Below, in pieces: positions 1 through 5,337 of a stretch of 5,337 nt of DNA. The stretch spans positions 1 to 5,337 of the forward strand of contig JAHFMK010000044.1 in assembly GCA_023264435.1 (NCBI GenBank). The letters run 5' to 3'. Position 1 is the stretch's first letter. Every line of letters starts with the position of its first letter. The notes under the pieces were generated by a model. It saw only the letters and a program-made list of their open reading frames with translations, did no database searches and was not told the DNA's origin. Origin of the DNA: Candidatus Kaiserbacteria bacterium (lineage in GTDB: Bacteria > Patescibacteriota > Minisyncoccia > Phycocordibacterales > UBA918). The translations under genes and the position numbers were made by a program.

Positions 1-431
1 GGATGTCCTTGACCAGTAATAAAAACAACCACATCAGTATCGTCAATAATAGTGCTTGGTATGGAACCAGTTGCCGTAAGTGCAGATGCACCATACGTCA
101 AACTTGTTTGGCTTCGAACAATCATTTCATTATCAGAACCTGGTGTTCCTATAAACTCAACAATTTCCCATGAAACATGTGTATCACCAGCAGTGCCAAT
201 TCGAGCAATAGTAACAGAATTCAAAATATTGTCCGGGTTGAGAATATATGCAGTGACATCATTTGAGTTTTGAGTAGGACCACCGCCTCCACTCGTTCCT
301 GCACCAGTTGAGTGTGAATTGGTGATACGAATAAATGCACTTGTTGATGCACTTGGGGCTGTATAATCTAGTCCAGCAGTAAGAGTAGTTGACGTACCGG
401 TAATTGTTACTGTGCCACGCTGTATCTTAAA
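1..431 (-). other. Third, non-homologous module of protein A (from residue 1134, incomplete)
   Basis: After module 2 the sequence changes type. It opens FKIQRGTVTITGTS, has FIRITNSHSTG, then a glycine-rich loop (four consecutive Gly, coding bases around 285-296), then VTAYILNPDNILNSVTIARIG, and a strand with W1221 (HVSWEIVEFIG). It lacks the cysteine and WRNDDG landmarks of the tandem modules, so it is not a third copy. The pattern is again of alternating beta strands with Thr/Ser loops, in keeping with an extracellular beta-sandwich. It is cut by the window edge at H1276. No family name is assigned. Confidence 0.6.
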
Positions 432-3400
432 ATCACGCTGAGGTGATGTTCGGGCTTCGGGATATACAGAATAAGAATCAAGTGCGACTCCGCTTCCAGC
501 AAGTCTAAAGCAATAGGGTGTATCAAATCCCGCATCTACTGTTTGTTTAATTGAAAATTCTGCTTCAAGAAATTGAGTGGAGGTAAGCGAGGTAGTTGCA
601 ATGATTGATGAAGTATCTTTTACGGCACTGTTGGGGGTAAGAAATGTCGTATTCCCATCAGTAACTCCACCAGATGACACTGCAATATTGGTGGTATCAT
701 TTCCATCTGTAAGATTTATGGAATTAAACATATCCCATGCACCCCCCGTATCACTCACATTTGTCCAATTTGTGACATCAGTACATGAGGTAATTTTTGT
801 GCCATACTCAAGACGAAAAGCATGACTTAGTGAAGTAACCGTACCATTGTTTGAAATTTGCACACGAAGACGAACGGGGGTAGTTTGTCCAACATTTGAT
901 ATTGGACTATCTTCTGAACCGCCACTGAGAGAGGTTGCAGTTATTTCAGAACCATTATCATTTCTCCACTGAAAATGATTTTGTGTCAGCACTGCACCCA
1001 CCAGCGTTGTTACACCATTCATGTTTCGGGTCACTGTTGGGCTTACAGACCCGCCACCTGAAACAACAAGATTGGCTGACGGATTATCCATTACAATATC
1101 AATTGTTTGTCCATTTTGAGCAGTAGCAGTAGTATCAACAACCGTATAAAGACACATAGTACTGGTTGTTGAAATTCCTACCGAACCTGAAAATGTAGAG
1201 GTACCATTTGCACTTGAAAATCCGTCTGTGTCTGTTGACCCAAATTGAGACTCAATCCCACTGTATGATTCACTTCCACAATCATATGGTGCAGTGGTAT
1301 CCAAATCATAAAAAAGCTTTACATTTTTTAGACCAGTCTGTCCATCTATTGTTCCATTTTCTGCAATAGTAATGTTTGTCACTGTATGAGCAGTTGTGTT
1401 ATTAGTTATAACAAAAGCACTTCCGACATAAAAGTTGGTTGCAGGAATATTGGTATTGGCTGTCTGTGAAGTTGTTGCTACAGTGACCGCTACATCAGCT
1501 GCCATATTTACACGAGGATATATAGTATATTTTGGAAGCGGTACACCTTGATTAGTCACTCGAAAGCAGTAGGTATTCCCTTCTGTTGCAGTCGTCGATG
1601 CAACAATTGAGTATTCGATATCAGTATGCTGTGTTGTTGAAAGCACAAATGCACTCGTCTCAGATGAGGTATCTTTTACACCACTATTTGCAGTAAGAAA
1701 TGTCGTATTACCATCAGTAACTCCACCTGATGACACTGCAATATTAGTGGTATTATTTCCATCAGTGAGATTAGCTGAGTTATACATGTCAAAATCTCCA
1801 TTTGCAGCACCAACATCAGTCCATCCTGTCGCCGAAGAACATGTTCCACTTGTTTGAGCATACTCTAGGCGATATGAAAGTGCTGGAGTAGAACTACTTC
1901 CACCATTTGAAATACCAACACGAATTCTTACCGGTGAAGCGGGTTGGAGTGCAAGAAGTGTAGTATCTTCACTTCCGCCGGTTTTTGAGGTTGCTGTTGT
2001 CTCGGTACCATCATCATTACGCCAATGATAATGGGTTAGTGTTGCTGCGTCATTCAATACCTGTGTAAGGCCTGTGATATTTTGTACAGTAGCTGGTCCA
2101 GCCGTACTTCCTGTTACTGTCACGTCAGTGACAGGGTTTGCAATTGAAATATCAATATTGGCGGTACTTGATGCAGAATCAAGTACATCCATAACTACAT
2201 ACACACACAATGCAGTGGTGGTACTTACATTTACCGTTGTACCTGTAAATGAAGATACTCCATCTGCACCCGAAAATCCATTAGAATCAGTAGAACCAAA
2301 CTGACTTTCAGTACCTGCATATGATTCACTGGCACAGTTATATGGTGCACTTGTATCCGTCTCATAGTACAATTTCACATTTGCAATATCGGCAGACCCA
2401 TCAATCGTGCCACTCTCTGAAATGGTAAGACCTGTGACATTAAGTGGTTTATAGGTATTGTAGAGTAAAAATTTTCCAATATAGGCACCAGTAGTACTCG
2501 CATTTATAGTTGCAGTTTGAGTACCAGTGGATGATGCATGTATCCCTGGAAAAACATCTGCAATAGTATCACCATAAATATCAGCAACTGCGTTATCAAA
2601 CCATGTTGCATATATTCTTTGGTCACTTGCAATATTTATATCAAGACCATAAAAATCACTTGCGCTTGTATTGAGCGGTCCTTCTTCACTACTCCAATTC
2701 ATCATTGAGCTTGTTGCAGACTTCCAATATACATTTCCTGTACTTGCTGTACCTGCAGTAGTACGACCAGTATATCCTACATACACATCATCATTTGCAG
2801 AATCTATACCAATAGCGACATTGGTGAGTCCTCTTGCGGTACCATTGATGATATCAGTGGTTGTTGCCCACGATGTTCCATTGTATCGAGCACCACGTAC
2901 TTGGTCGTCAGTTCCTAAGGTGGCATTATTTGCAAGATACGCAAGGTAGACGACTCCCGGTGTTGAGGAGCTTACTGTTGCAGCCATGCCCACATCGTAG
3001 GTAGTGTTATCAGTTGCATTACTATCTATAAAAGTCCATGATGCAGACCACGTCGTGTTATTCCATATTTTTGTACGGATATCTTCAAGAGAAATATCAC
3101 GATCAATAATCATAATACCACCTCCTGCAAGTGGCACAAGAATATTATAGTCGTTCGCAAGATCCATGGGATTGGTACCCGTTTCTGTCCACCCCGTCGC
3201 AAGATTACAATTCGCAGAACACTCAACGACATATGAATCTGAAGTATCAGCGATAGCGGTATATATTGTTCCGTCAGTTCCTTTTGTAATTGAAACACTA
3301 TTTGCACCTGTAGCAAAAGTTGCGACACTATTACCACTATTGGTACTTACATCTACTGGACCTGTACCCATAAGAAGAGTATCACTCGTTGTATCAAGTC

Positions 3401-3830
3401 GATTATAAAAAATATCATCTACACTCGTATCAAACGTTGCAATATGGATATAGTTTCCTGTATCACCAGGAGTCCACTTATCGTACCAAACCTGAATACC
3501 AATACAATCTGTTTGTGCATCAACTGATACTGCAGTACCCCACGAACTACCACCATTGGTTGTTTTGCTGTACACACAATTTAAACTACTATCACGATAA
3601 AATTTGTACCCCGTTTGATCATTAATAAAAACTGTTTGTGAACCAGATTGAATATGAGAAGTTGCGGTTGTATCTGCTGTTGCATCAATGGTGACTTGCG
3701 CAGCCTCAGCGATGGGAATTATTTTTTTAATGAGTGCATTACCAAAACTCGAAAAAACTAATATGACCAGTAGACACACTGAAACAAACCTCTTGCACTT
3801 CTCAAGTTTTCGACATAATCCTCCTTGCAT
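1..3830 (-). CDS. Protein A: giant secreted multi-repeat surface protein, N-terminal part (3' partial)
   Basis: One continuous minus-strand frame runs from ATG at 3830-3828 to base 1 without a stop: 1276 full codons, and the gene continues outside the window. Domain order by residue: signal peptide 1-43; Asp-box/propeller-like region about 62-440, with one Asp-box variant at T90-W97 (TTNGGSSW); tandem module 1 at 450-774; linker 775-800; tandem module 2 at 801-1126; a different Gly/Thr-rich beta module from 1134 onward. The sequence is rich in Thr, Ser, Asn, Gly and Val and poor in Lys, as in extracellular beta-sandwich proteins. No catalytic motif is visible. An in-frame TAA lies at 3839-3837, so 3830 is the first possible start and the only one that keeps a full signal peptide; the start is nevertheless doubtful (see the ribosome-binding-site entry). 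A surface adhesin, sheath or cell-contact protein is the likely role by architecture; the exact function is unknown. The coding call is very secure, the function is not. Confidence 0.93.
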   Translation of the reverse strand, partial: MQGGLCRKLEKCKRFVSVCLLVILVFSSFGNALIKKIIPIAEAAQVTIDATADTTATSHIQSGSQTVFINDQTGYKFYRDSSLNCVYSKTTNGGSSWGTAVSVDAQTDCIGIQVWYDKWTPGDTGNYIHIATFDTSVDDIFYNRLDTTSDTLLMGTGPVDVSTNSGNSVATFATGANSVSITKGTDGTIYTAIADTSDSYVVECSANCNLATGWTETGTNPMDLANDYNILVPLAGGGIMIIDRDISLEDIRTKIWNNTTWSASWTFIDSNATDNTTYDVGMAATVSSSTPGVVYLAYLANNATLGTDDQVRGARYNGTSWATTTDIINGTARGLTNVAIGIDSANDDVYVGYTGRTTAGTASTGNVYWKSATSSMMNWSSEEGPLNTSASDFYGLDINIASDQRIYATWFDNAVADIYGDTIADVFPGIHASSTGTQTATINASTTGAYIGKFLLYNTYKPLNVTGLTISESGTIDGSADIANVKLYYETDTSAPYNCASESYAGTESQFGSTDSNGFSGADGVSSFTGTTVNVSTTTALCVYVVMDVLDSASSTANIDISIANPVTDVTVTGSTAGPATVQNITGLTQVLNDAATLTHYHWRNDDGTETTATSKTGGSEDTTLLALQPASPVRIRVGISNGGSSSTPALSYRLEYAQTSGTCSSATGWTDVGAANGDFDMYNSANLTDGNNTTNIAVSSGGVTDGNTTFLTANSGVKDTSSETSAFVLSTTQHTDIEYSIVASTTATEGNTYCFRVTNQGVPLPKYTIYPRVNMAADVAVTVATTSQTANTNIPATNFYVGSAFVITNNTTAHTVTNITIAENGTIDGQTGLKNVKLFYDLDTTAPYDCGSESYSGIESQFGSTDTDGFSSANGTSTFSGSVGISTTSTMCLYTVVDTTATAQNGQTIDIVMDNPSANLVVSGGGSVSPTVTRNMNGVTTLVGAVLTQNHFQWRNDNGSEITATSLSGGSEDSPISNVGQTTPVRLRVQISNNGTVTSLSHAFRLEYGTKITSCTDVTNWTNVSDTGGAWDMFNSINLTDGNDTTNIAVSSGGVTDGNTTFLTPNSAVKDTSSIIATTSLTSTQFLEAEFSIKQTVDAGFDTPYCFRLAGSGVALDSYSVYPEARTSPQRDFKIQRGTVTITGTSTTLTAGLDYTAPSASTSAFIRITNSHSTGAGTSGGGGPTQNSNDVTAYILNPDNILNSVTIARIGTAGDTHVSWEIVEFIGTPGSDNEMIVRSQTSLTYGASALTATGSIPSTIIDDTDVVVFITGQGH
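453..1430 (-). repeat. Tandem module 2 of protein A (residues 801-1126)
   Basis: This is the second copy of the large module, starting YVGSAFVITN and ending SVYPEA. The equivalent landmarks are APYDC (C851), SESYSGIESQFGSTD, MCLYT (C894), HFQWRNDNGSE (W955), VRLRVQISN, RLEYGTKITSC (C1016), LTDGNDTTNIAVSSGGVTDG and YCFRL (C1107). Four spaced landmarks (SQFGST, WRND, TDGNTT, YCFR) are each exactly 1056 bases, or 352 codons, from their partners in module 1. One codon of length difference lies between the module start and TIDG. Module 2 is joined to module 1 by a 26-residue linker (775-800) rich in Thr, Ala and Asn. Confidence 0.9.
637..716 (-). repeat. 80-bp near-identical DNA block, copy in module 2
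   Basis: This block encodes the core of LTDGNDTTNIAVSSGGVTDG plus NTTFLT. It matches the block at 1693-1772 at 74 of 80 positions; of the six differences, five are synonymous and one changes Asp to Asn. The match falls off at the right edge (717 onward) and more gradually on the left (19 of the next 26 bases). Other conserved parts of the two modules are much less alike in DNA. Confidence 0.85.
1509..2483 (-). repeat. Tandem module 1 of protein A (residues 450-774)
   Basis: This is the first of two large homologous modules. It begins YIGKFLLYN and ends TIYPRV. Landmarks in order: TIDG; APYNC (C499); SESYAGTESQFGSTD; LCVYV (C542); HYHWRNDDGTE (W603); VRIRVGISN; RLEYAQTSGTC (C664) followed by W-T-D-V; LTDGNNTTNIAVSSGGVTDG; YCFRVTN (C755). 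Every landmark recurs in module 2. It seems to contain two sub-domains: about 130 residues with the first cysteine pair, and about 190 residues from the HWRNDDG motif to YCFR with the second pair. The WRNDDG-type motif is one I associate, from memory, with large surface proteins of Parcubacteria-like bacteria. I do not assign a Pfam name. Confidence 0.9.
1693..1772 (-). repeat. 80-bp near-identical DNA block, copy in module 1
   Basis: Partner of the block at 637-716, displaced by exactly 1056 bases and in the same reading frame. It encodes LTDGNNTTNIAVSSGGVTDG plus NTTFLT. The sharing of synonymous bases suggests either recent sequence exchange between the two modules or selection acting on the DNA or RNA. 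Confidence 0.85.
2510..3647 (-). other. Asp-box / beta-propeller-like region of protein A
   Basis: Residues about 62-440 look like a run of propeller blades. T90-W97 reads TTNGGSSW, a match to the Asp-box (BNR) pattern S/T-x-D-x-G-x-x-W with Asn in place of Asp. Later stretches carry recurring aromatic turns of similar kind: W256 (KIWNNTTW), W321 (YNGTSW), W369 (GNVYWKS) and W410 (ATWFDN), separated by segments such as DDVYVGYTGR and VVYLAYLAN that resemble blade strands. Asp-boxes mark sialidase-like and related propellers structurally; they are not catalytic, and I see no sialidase arginine triad or FRIP motif. The role is therefore probably binding or scaffolding. The spacing is irregular, so the blade count is uncertain. 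Confidence 0.5.
3702..3830 (-). other. Signal peptide of protein A
   Basis: Residues 1-43 have the three parts of a Sec signal peptide. The basic n-region (RKLEKCKR, residues 7-14) is followed by a hydrophobic core from F15 to about F29 (VSVCLLVILVFSS), then a longer c-region containing two lysines and ending in A41-E42-A43. The A-x-A pattern predicts signal peptidase I cleavage after A43, giving a mature protein starting AQVTIDAT. The lysines K35-K36 between core and cleavage site are unusual and make the c-region long. C19 is not in a lipobox, so a lipoprotein is unlikely. This places the protein outside the cytoplasmic membrane. Confidence 0.8.
3820..3826 (-). promoter_or_regulatory. Strong Shine-Dalgarno AAGGAGG with out-of-frame ATG at 3816
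   Basis: AAGGAGG, a near-perfect anti-16S match, reads 3826 to 3820 and is followed after ATT by ATG at 3816-3814. That spacing of three is short. The ATG is one base out of frame with protein A and opens only MSKT followed by TGA (3804-3802). The in-frame ATG at 3830 lies just upstream of this Shine-Dalgarno, so the site cannot serve it; before 3830 there is only a weak GGAA. If the AAAA run at 3807-3810 had three A residues, the protein would begin MSKLEKCKRF and join the signal peptide directly. Confidence 0.6.
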
Positions 3831-3855
3831 TTCCGTTTAATTATCGCGTTTTTGT

Positions 3856-3886
3856 ATTATAAAAGCAATGACACTTTGTGTATCAA
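3856..3886 (-). promoter_or_regulatory. Candidate sigma-70-type promoter for protein A
   Basis: On the minus strand TTGATA (3886-3881) is followed after 19 bases by a perfect TATAAT (3861-3856). The spacer is two bases longer than the usual 17. Transcription would begin near 3849, giving a leader of about 19 bases to the ATG at 3830 or 33 bases to the ATG at 3816. The region is AT-rich, so a chance match is possible, but its place in the only gap between the two genes supports it. Confidence 0.5.
3871..3881. promoter_or_regulatory. Small palindrome in promoter spacer, possible operator
   Basis: ACACTTTGTGT is an inverted repeat with 4-bp arms (ACAC/GTGT) around a 3-base centre, placed between the candidate -35 and -10 elements and touching the -35. 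A site here could bind a repressor. The arms are short and the site could be chance; it is too weak and lacks a T-run of the right kind to be a terminator. Confidence 0.25.
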
Positions 3887-3914
3887 ATTTTATATTTTAT
3901 GTACGTAAATCAAA

Positions 3915-5337
3915 TTATTCTGTAACATTGATTGGTTCAGTATATGGCGTAACAATAACATCATTGATATGACTTGTTGAAGATGCATTATTTGACACTA
4001 CACTTGCATTATTTGAAATAAATACTTCATTGGTAGTACTGGCATTATCAAATGTCTCTGTTGCCGTATATTCAGTTGTTGATGCTACGGTCTCAGTAAA
4101 TGCAGGAACGACAATATCAACGGTACTTGTCGATGTGGTGTCATTATCATCATCAGGCACATCATCACCACCTGAGATTTTTGATTTAACTTGTGTTGTA
4201 GAAGTTACTAATGCTCTTTTTTCACCAGTTTGTTCTGGATCAGGAAGCTTTTCAGGAACAGGCGCAGGAGTTGATCCAAGATGTATTGTTTCACCATTTT
4301 CCAAATCAAATCCATGTGTTTCCACATCACCAACACTATCCTTTGTATCGTAGACAAGTACAAAACGAGGATTCTGAATAGAGCTCCCTTGTGCGCCTTC
4401 AGCAGTTTTTATTTTACCTGTTCGAATATCATACACTTGCATAACCCAGACATCATTTACAAATGATTGCCAGATGATATGGTCACTATTTATGCGTGGT
4501 GACACATCGTGAATGGTATTATCAGTAATCATTTTTACCGTATCACCATTAAGCATAAATATTTCCCAATCGTTACCAACCCATCCTTGCCATACAGTCA
4601 CATTTCCATATCTATTAGGATACATATTATTAAATCTATCAGAGGTAATTTGAGTCTCTTTTTTATCATCTACATTATATGAAATAATCTGATATCGCCC
4701 ATCAATCAGACGATGCCATACAATTGAGTTTGAAACTTCGTCATATGATGGCGCATCATCATCATAGGTATTGTCTGTTATTTGTGTACGTCTTCCATCC
4801 TTTTCAATGTATATCTCTTTATCACCCTGTGCATCTGCTTCCGCAAAAACTCTATCGTTTGTTGACTCGGATGTCTGTCTGGTGCTTTGTTTTGCACAAT
4901 AAAAAATTTCATCGCCAACGAGTGTACATTCACTTTTTGAAAATGAAAACCTATTTTCATCATTCGTAACTTCACTAATATAATTTCCTTGTGTGACTGT
5001 CGATGTTGAGATGGTAGTGGTCGCGGTCGATATATTCTGTGTATCTTTGTGATTTAAATTTTCAGATTGGGATATGCTTGCATTGATTGAAGTTATATCT
5101 TCATTTTGAATCTCAGATTGCGTAATACTAGATGAGGGTGACACTCCAGTGCTCTCCATATTCTCATGATGTACAGTGGTCTCATGAGAGGATGGTGTAA
5201 TTTCAGTATTCGTTGCAGTATCTAATGCTAATGATTCTTCTGTAACAGTAGAACTACTCACTAAAATAGAATCAGGGGTTTTTGGTGTTGTATCATTTGA
5301 AATAGCTTCATCATGTTGGGTGACATCTGTTGAAATG
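3915..5337 (-). CDS. Protein B: secreted Ser/Thr-rich protein with TolB-like propeller, C-terminal part (5' partial)
   Basis: The frame is open from the right edge (first full codon at 5336) to TAA at 3917-3915, giving 473 visible residues; the true N-terminus lies outside. A GTG at 5261 has no Shine-Dalgarno and the same Ser/Thr/Asp-rich sequence continues upstream of it, so it is not taken as the start. Order of parts (window residue numbers): Ser/Thr/Asn/Glu-rich low-complexity leader 1-125; a segment with two cysteines (ECTLVGDEIFYC, about 136-147); about four propeller blades 172-333; a Pro-rich hinge (TPAPVPEKLPDPE, about 356-368); an acidic run (DDVPDDDND); and a Ser/Thr/Asn-rich tail ending PINVTE. 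There is no C-terminal membrane segment or LPXTG signal in view. The likely role is a cell-surface or exported binding protein, with the propeller held on flexible, possibly glycosylated stalks. The actual ligand is unknown. Confidence 0.92.
   Translation of the reverse strand, partial: ISTDVTQHDEAISNDTTPKTPDSILVSSSTVTEESLALDTATNTEITPSSHETTVHHENMESTGVSPSSSITQSEIQNEDITSINASISQSENLNHKDTQNISTATTTISTSTVTQGNYISEVTNDENRFSFSKSECTLVGDEIFYCAKQSTRQTSESTNDRVFAEADAQGDKEIYIEKDGRRTQITDNTYDDDAPSYDEVSNSIVWHRLIDGRYQIISYNVDDKKETQITSDRFNNMYPNRYGNVTVWQGWVGNDWEIFMLNGDTVKMITDNTIHDVSPRINSDHIIWQSFVNDVWVMQVYDIRTGKIKTAEGAQGSSIQNPRFVLVYDTKDSVGDVETHGFDLENGETIHLGSTPAPVPEKLPDPEQTGEKRALVTSTTQVKSKISGGDDVPDDDNDTTSTSTVDIVVPAFTETVASTTEYTATETFDNASTTNEVFISNNASVVSNNASSTSHINDVIVTPYTEPINVTE
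3918..4262 (-). other. Pro-rich hinge, acidic run and Ser/Thr tail of protein B
   Basis: The last ~115 residues are low complexity: PVPEKLPDPEQTGEKR, then GGDDVPDDDND, then a Thr/Ser/Val/Asn-rich tail to the stop. The acidic run could bind calcium, but no canonical DxDxDG loop is present. The tail mirrors the leader on the other side of the propeller. Confidence 0.6.
3984..4016 (-). repeat. Short direct repeat encoding SNNAS twice
   Basis: TGCATTATTTGA occurs at 3984-3995 and 4005-4016, a 12-base exact repeat with a 21-base (seven-codon) period, encoding the two SNNAS motifs in the tail of protein B. It is a small sign of slippage or local duplication in the low-complexity tail. Confidence 0.7.
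4338..4823 (-). other. TolB/PD40-like beta-propeller repeats in protein B
   Basis: Four successive units of roughly 38-43 residues share the pattern [DW]xEI(Y/F)-x(5-8)-QIT-x-(D/N)-x(4-5)-D-x-x-P-x(6-8)-(I/V)-W-x-x-x(3)-(D/G)-(G/N). They begin DKEIYIEKDG, RYQIISYNVD, DWEIFMLNGD and VWVMQVYDIR. ITDN or ITSD recurs in the first three, followed by P then VW, VW and IW. The fourth is degenerate, lacking IT and the Trp. This is the blade pattern of TolB/WD40-like PD40 repeats, typically a protein-interaction scaffold. TolB has six blades, so only part of a closed propeller is recognisable; the two-cysteine segment upstream (SECTLVGDEIFYC to DRVFAEADAQG) may form a diverged extra blade. Confidence 0.7.
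4850..5337 (-). other. Ser/Thr/Asn-rich low-complexity stalk of protein B (N-terminal side of propeller)
   Basis: Roughly 160 visible residues dominated by Ser, Thr, Asn, Glu, Gln and Ile, with short runs such as TATTTISTSTVT and ITQSEIQNEDITSINASISQSE. There are almost no aromatic residues apart from the two-cysteine segment at its end. It looks like a disordered, possibly O-glycosylated stalk. It continues past the right edge of the window. Confidence 0.65.

Larger units (their letters stand above)
3831..3914. other. 84-bp AT-rich intergenic gap
   Basis: This is the only non-coding stretch in the window. It lies between the TAA of protein B and the start of protein A, both on the minus strand. 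Apart from the candidate promoter and its palindrome I find no stable hairpin followed by T residues, so transcripts of protein B may read into protein A. Both an operon with an internal promoter and two separate units are possible. Confidence 0.6.

Noticed and set aside
577..825. Plus-strand open frame of 82 codons
   Set aside because: Antisense to module 2 of protein A; explained by codon bias on the other strand. The shorter plus-strand frames at 52, 935, 2074, 3166, 3389, 4281 and 4724 are rejected for the same reason.
2671..2949. Plus-strand open frame of 92 codons
   Set aside because: Antisense to the propeller-like region of protein A, with no initiation signal or recognisable motif; a shadow frame.
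3110..3337. Minus-strand frame of 75 codons overlapping protein A; also 1676-1861 and 4778-4975
   Set aside because: Alternative frames inside the two long genes, without ribosome-binding sites or domain signal.
3461..3580. Sialidase activity from the Asp-box motif
   Set aside because: A single Asp-box variant with Asn for Asp is structural only, and no arginine triad, FRIP motif or catalytic Tyr/Glu pair can be recognised.
3865..3890. Rho-independent terminator after protein B
   Set aside because: The only inverted repeat has 4-bp arms and is not followed by a clean T-run; it fits better as a promoter-spacer palindrome.
4030..4353. Plus-strand open frame of 107 codons
   Set aside because: It lies entirely antisense to protein B, has no Shine-Dalgarno, and its Val/Ser-rich composition is what the complement of Thr/Asp/Asn-rich codons produces.
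5259..5261. GTG as start of protein B
   Set aside because: No Shine-Dalgarno precedes it and the open frame with the same Ser/Thr-rich style continues 25 codons to the window edge.
1..5337. CRISPR array, tRNA, insertion sequence or alternative genetic code
   Set aside because: The repeats are coding and kilobase-sized with no spacer pattern; no cloverleaf or transposase is seen; both long frames are free of TAA, TAG and TGA, so there is no sign of stop reassignment either way.

Overview
The window looks like an AT-leaning bacterial chromosome segment, by eye about 40% GC. It encodes two very large, probably exported surface proteins, both on the minus strand. Both run off the window, so neither is complete. 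Between them they cover all but 84 bases. I see no tRNA, rRNA, mobile element, CRISPR array or enzyme gene. The style suggests a Candidate Phyla Radiation (Patescibacteria, Parcubacteria-like) organism: Ser/Thr/Asn/Gly-rich beta proteins, an AEA-type signal peptide followed at once by propeller-like sequence, and WRNDDG-type repeats. This assignment is from memory of protein style only, with no marker gene, and is of moderate to low confidence.

Region by region, in the direction of transcription (right to left): (1) 5337-3915 is the C-terminal part (473 residues visible) of protein B. It has a Ser/Thr/Asn-rich leader, a short two-cysteine segment, about four TolB/PD40-like beta-propeller blades, a Pro-rich hinge and a second acidic Ser/Thr-rich tail. 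(2) 3914-3831 is an 84-bp AT-rich intergenic gap with a candidate promoter (perfect TATAAT, TTGATA, 19-bp spacer), an 11-bp palindrome in the spacer, and no convincing terminator. (3) 3830-1 is the N-terminal 1276 residues of protein A, one uninterrupted frame that continues past base 1. It has a signal peptide, a ~390-residue Asp-box/propeller-like region, two tandem ~325-residue modules repeating with a period of about 352 codons, and the beginning of a different third module.

The most interesting points are: the very regular large tandem duplication in protein A, including an 80-bp block that is far more alike at DNA level than the rest; the four cysteines kept at the same place in each repeat; and the translation start of protein A, where the best Shine-Dalgarno sequence serves an ATG that is one base out of frame. 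The two proteins could together form a cell-surface adhesion or recognition locus, but that is inference from architecture; no catalytic function can be read from the window.
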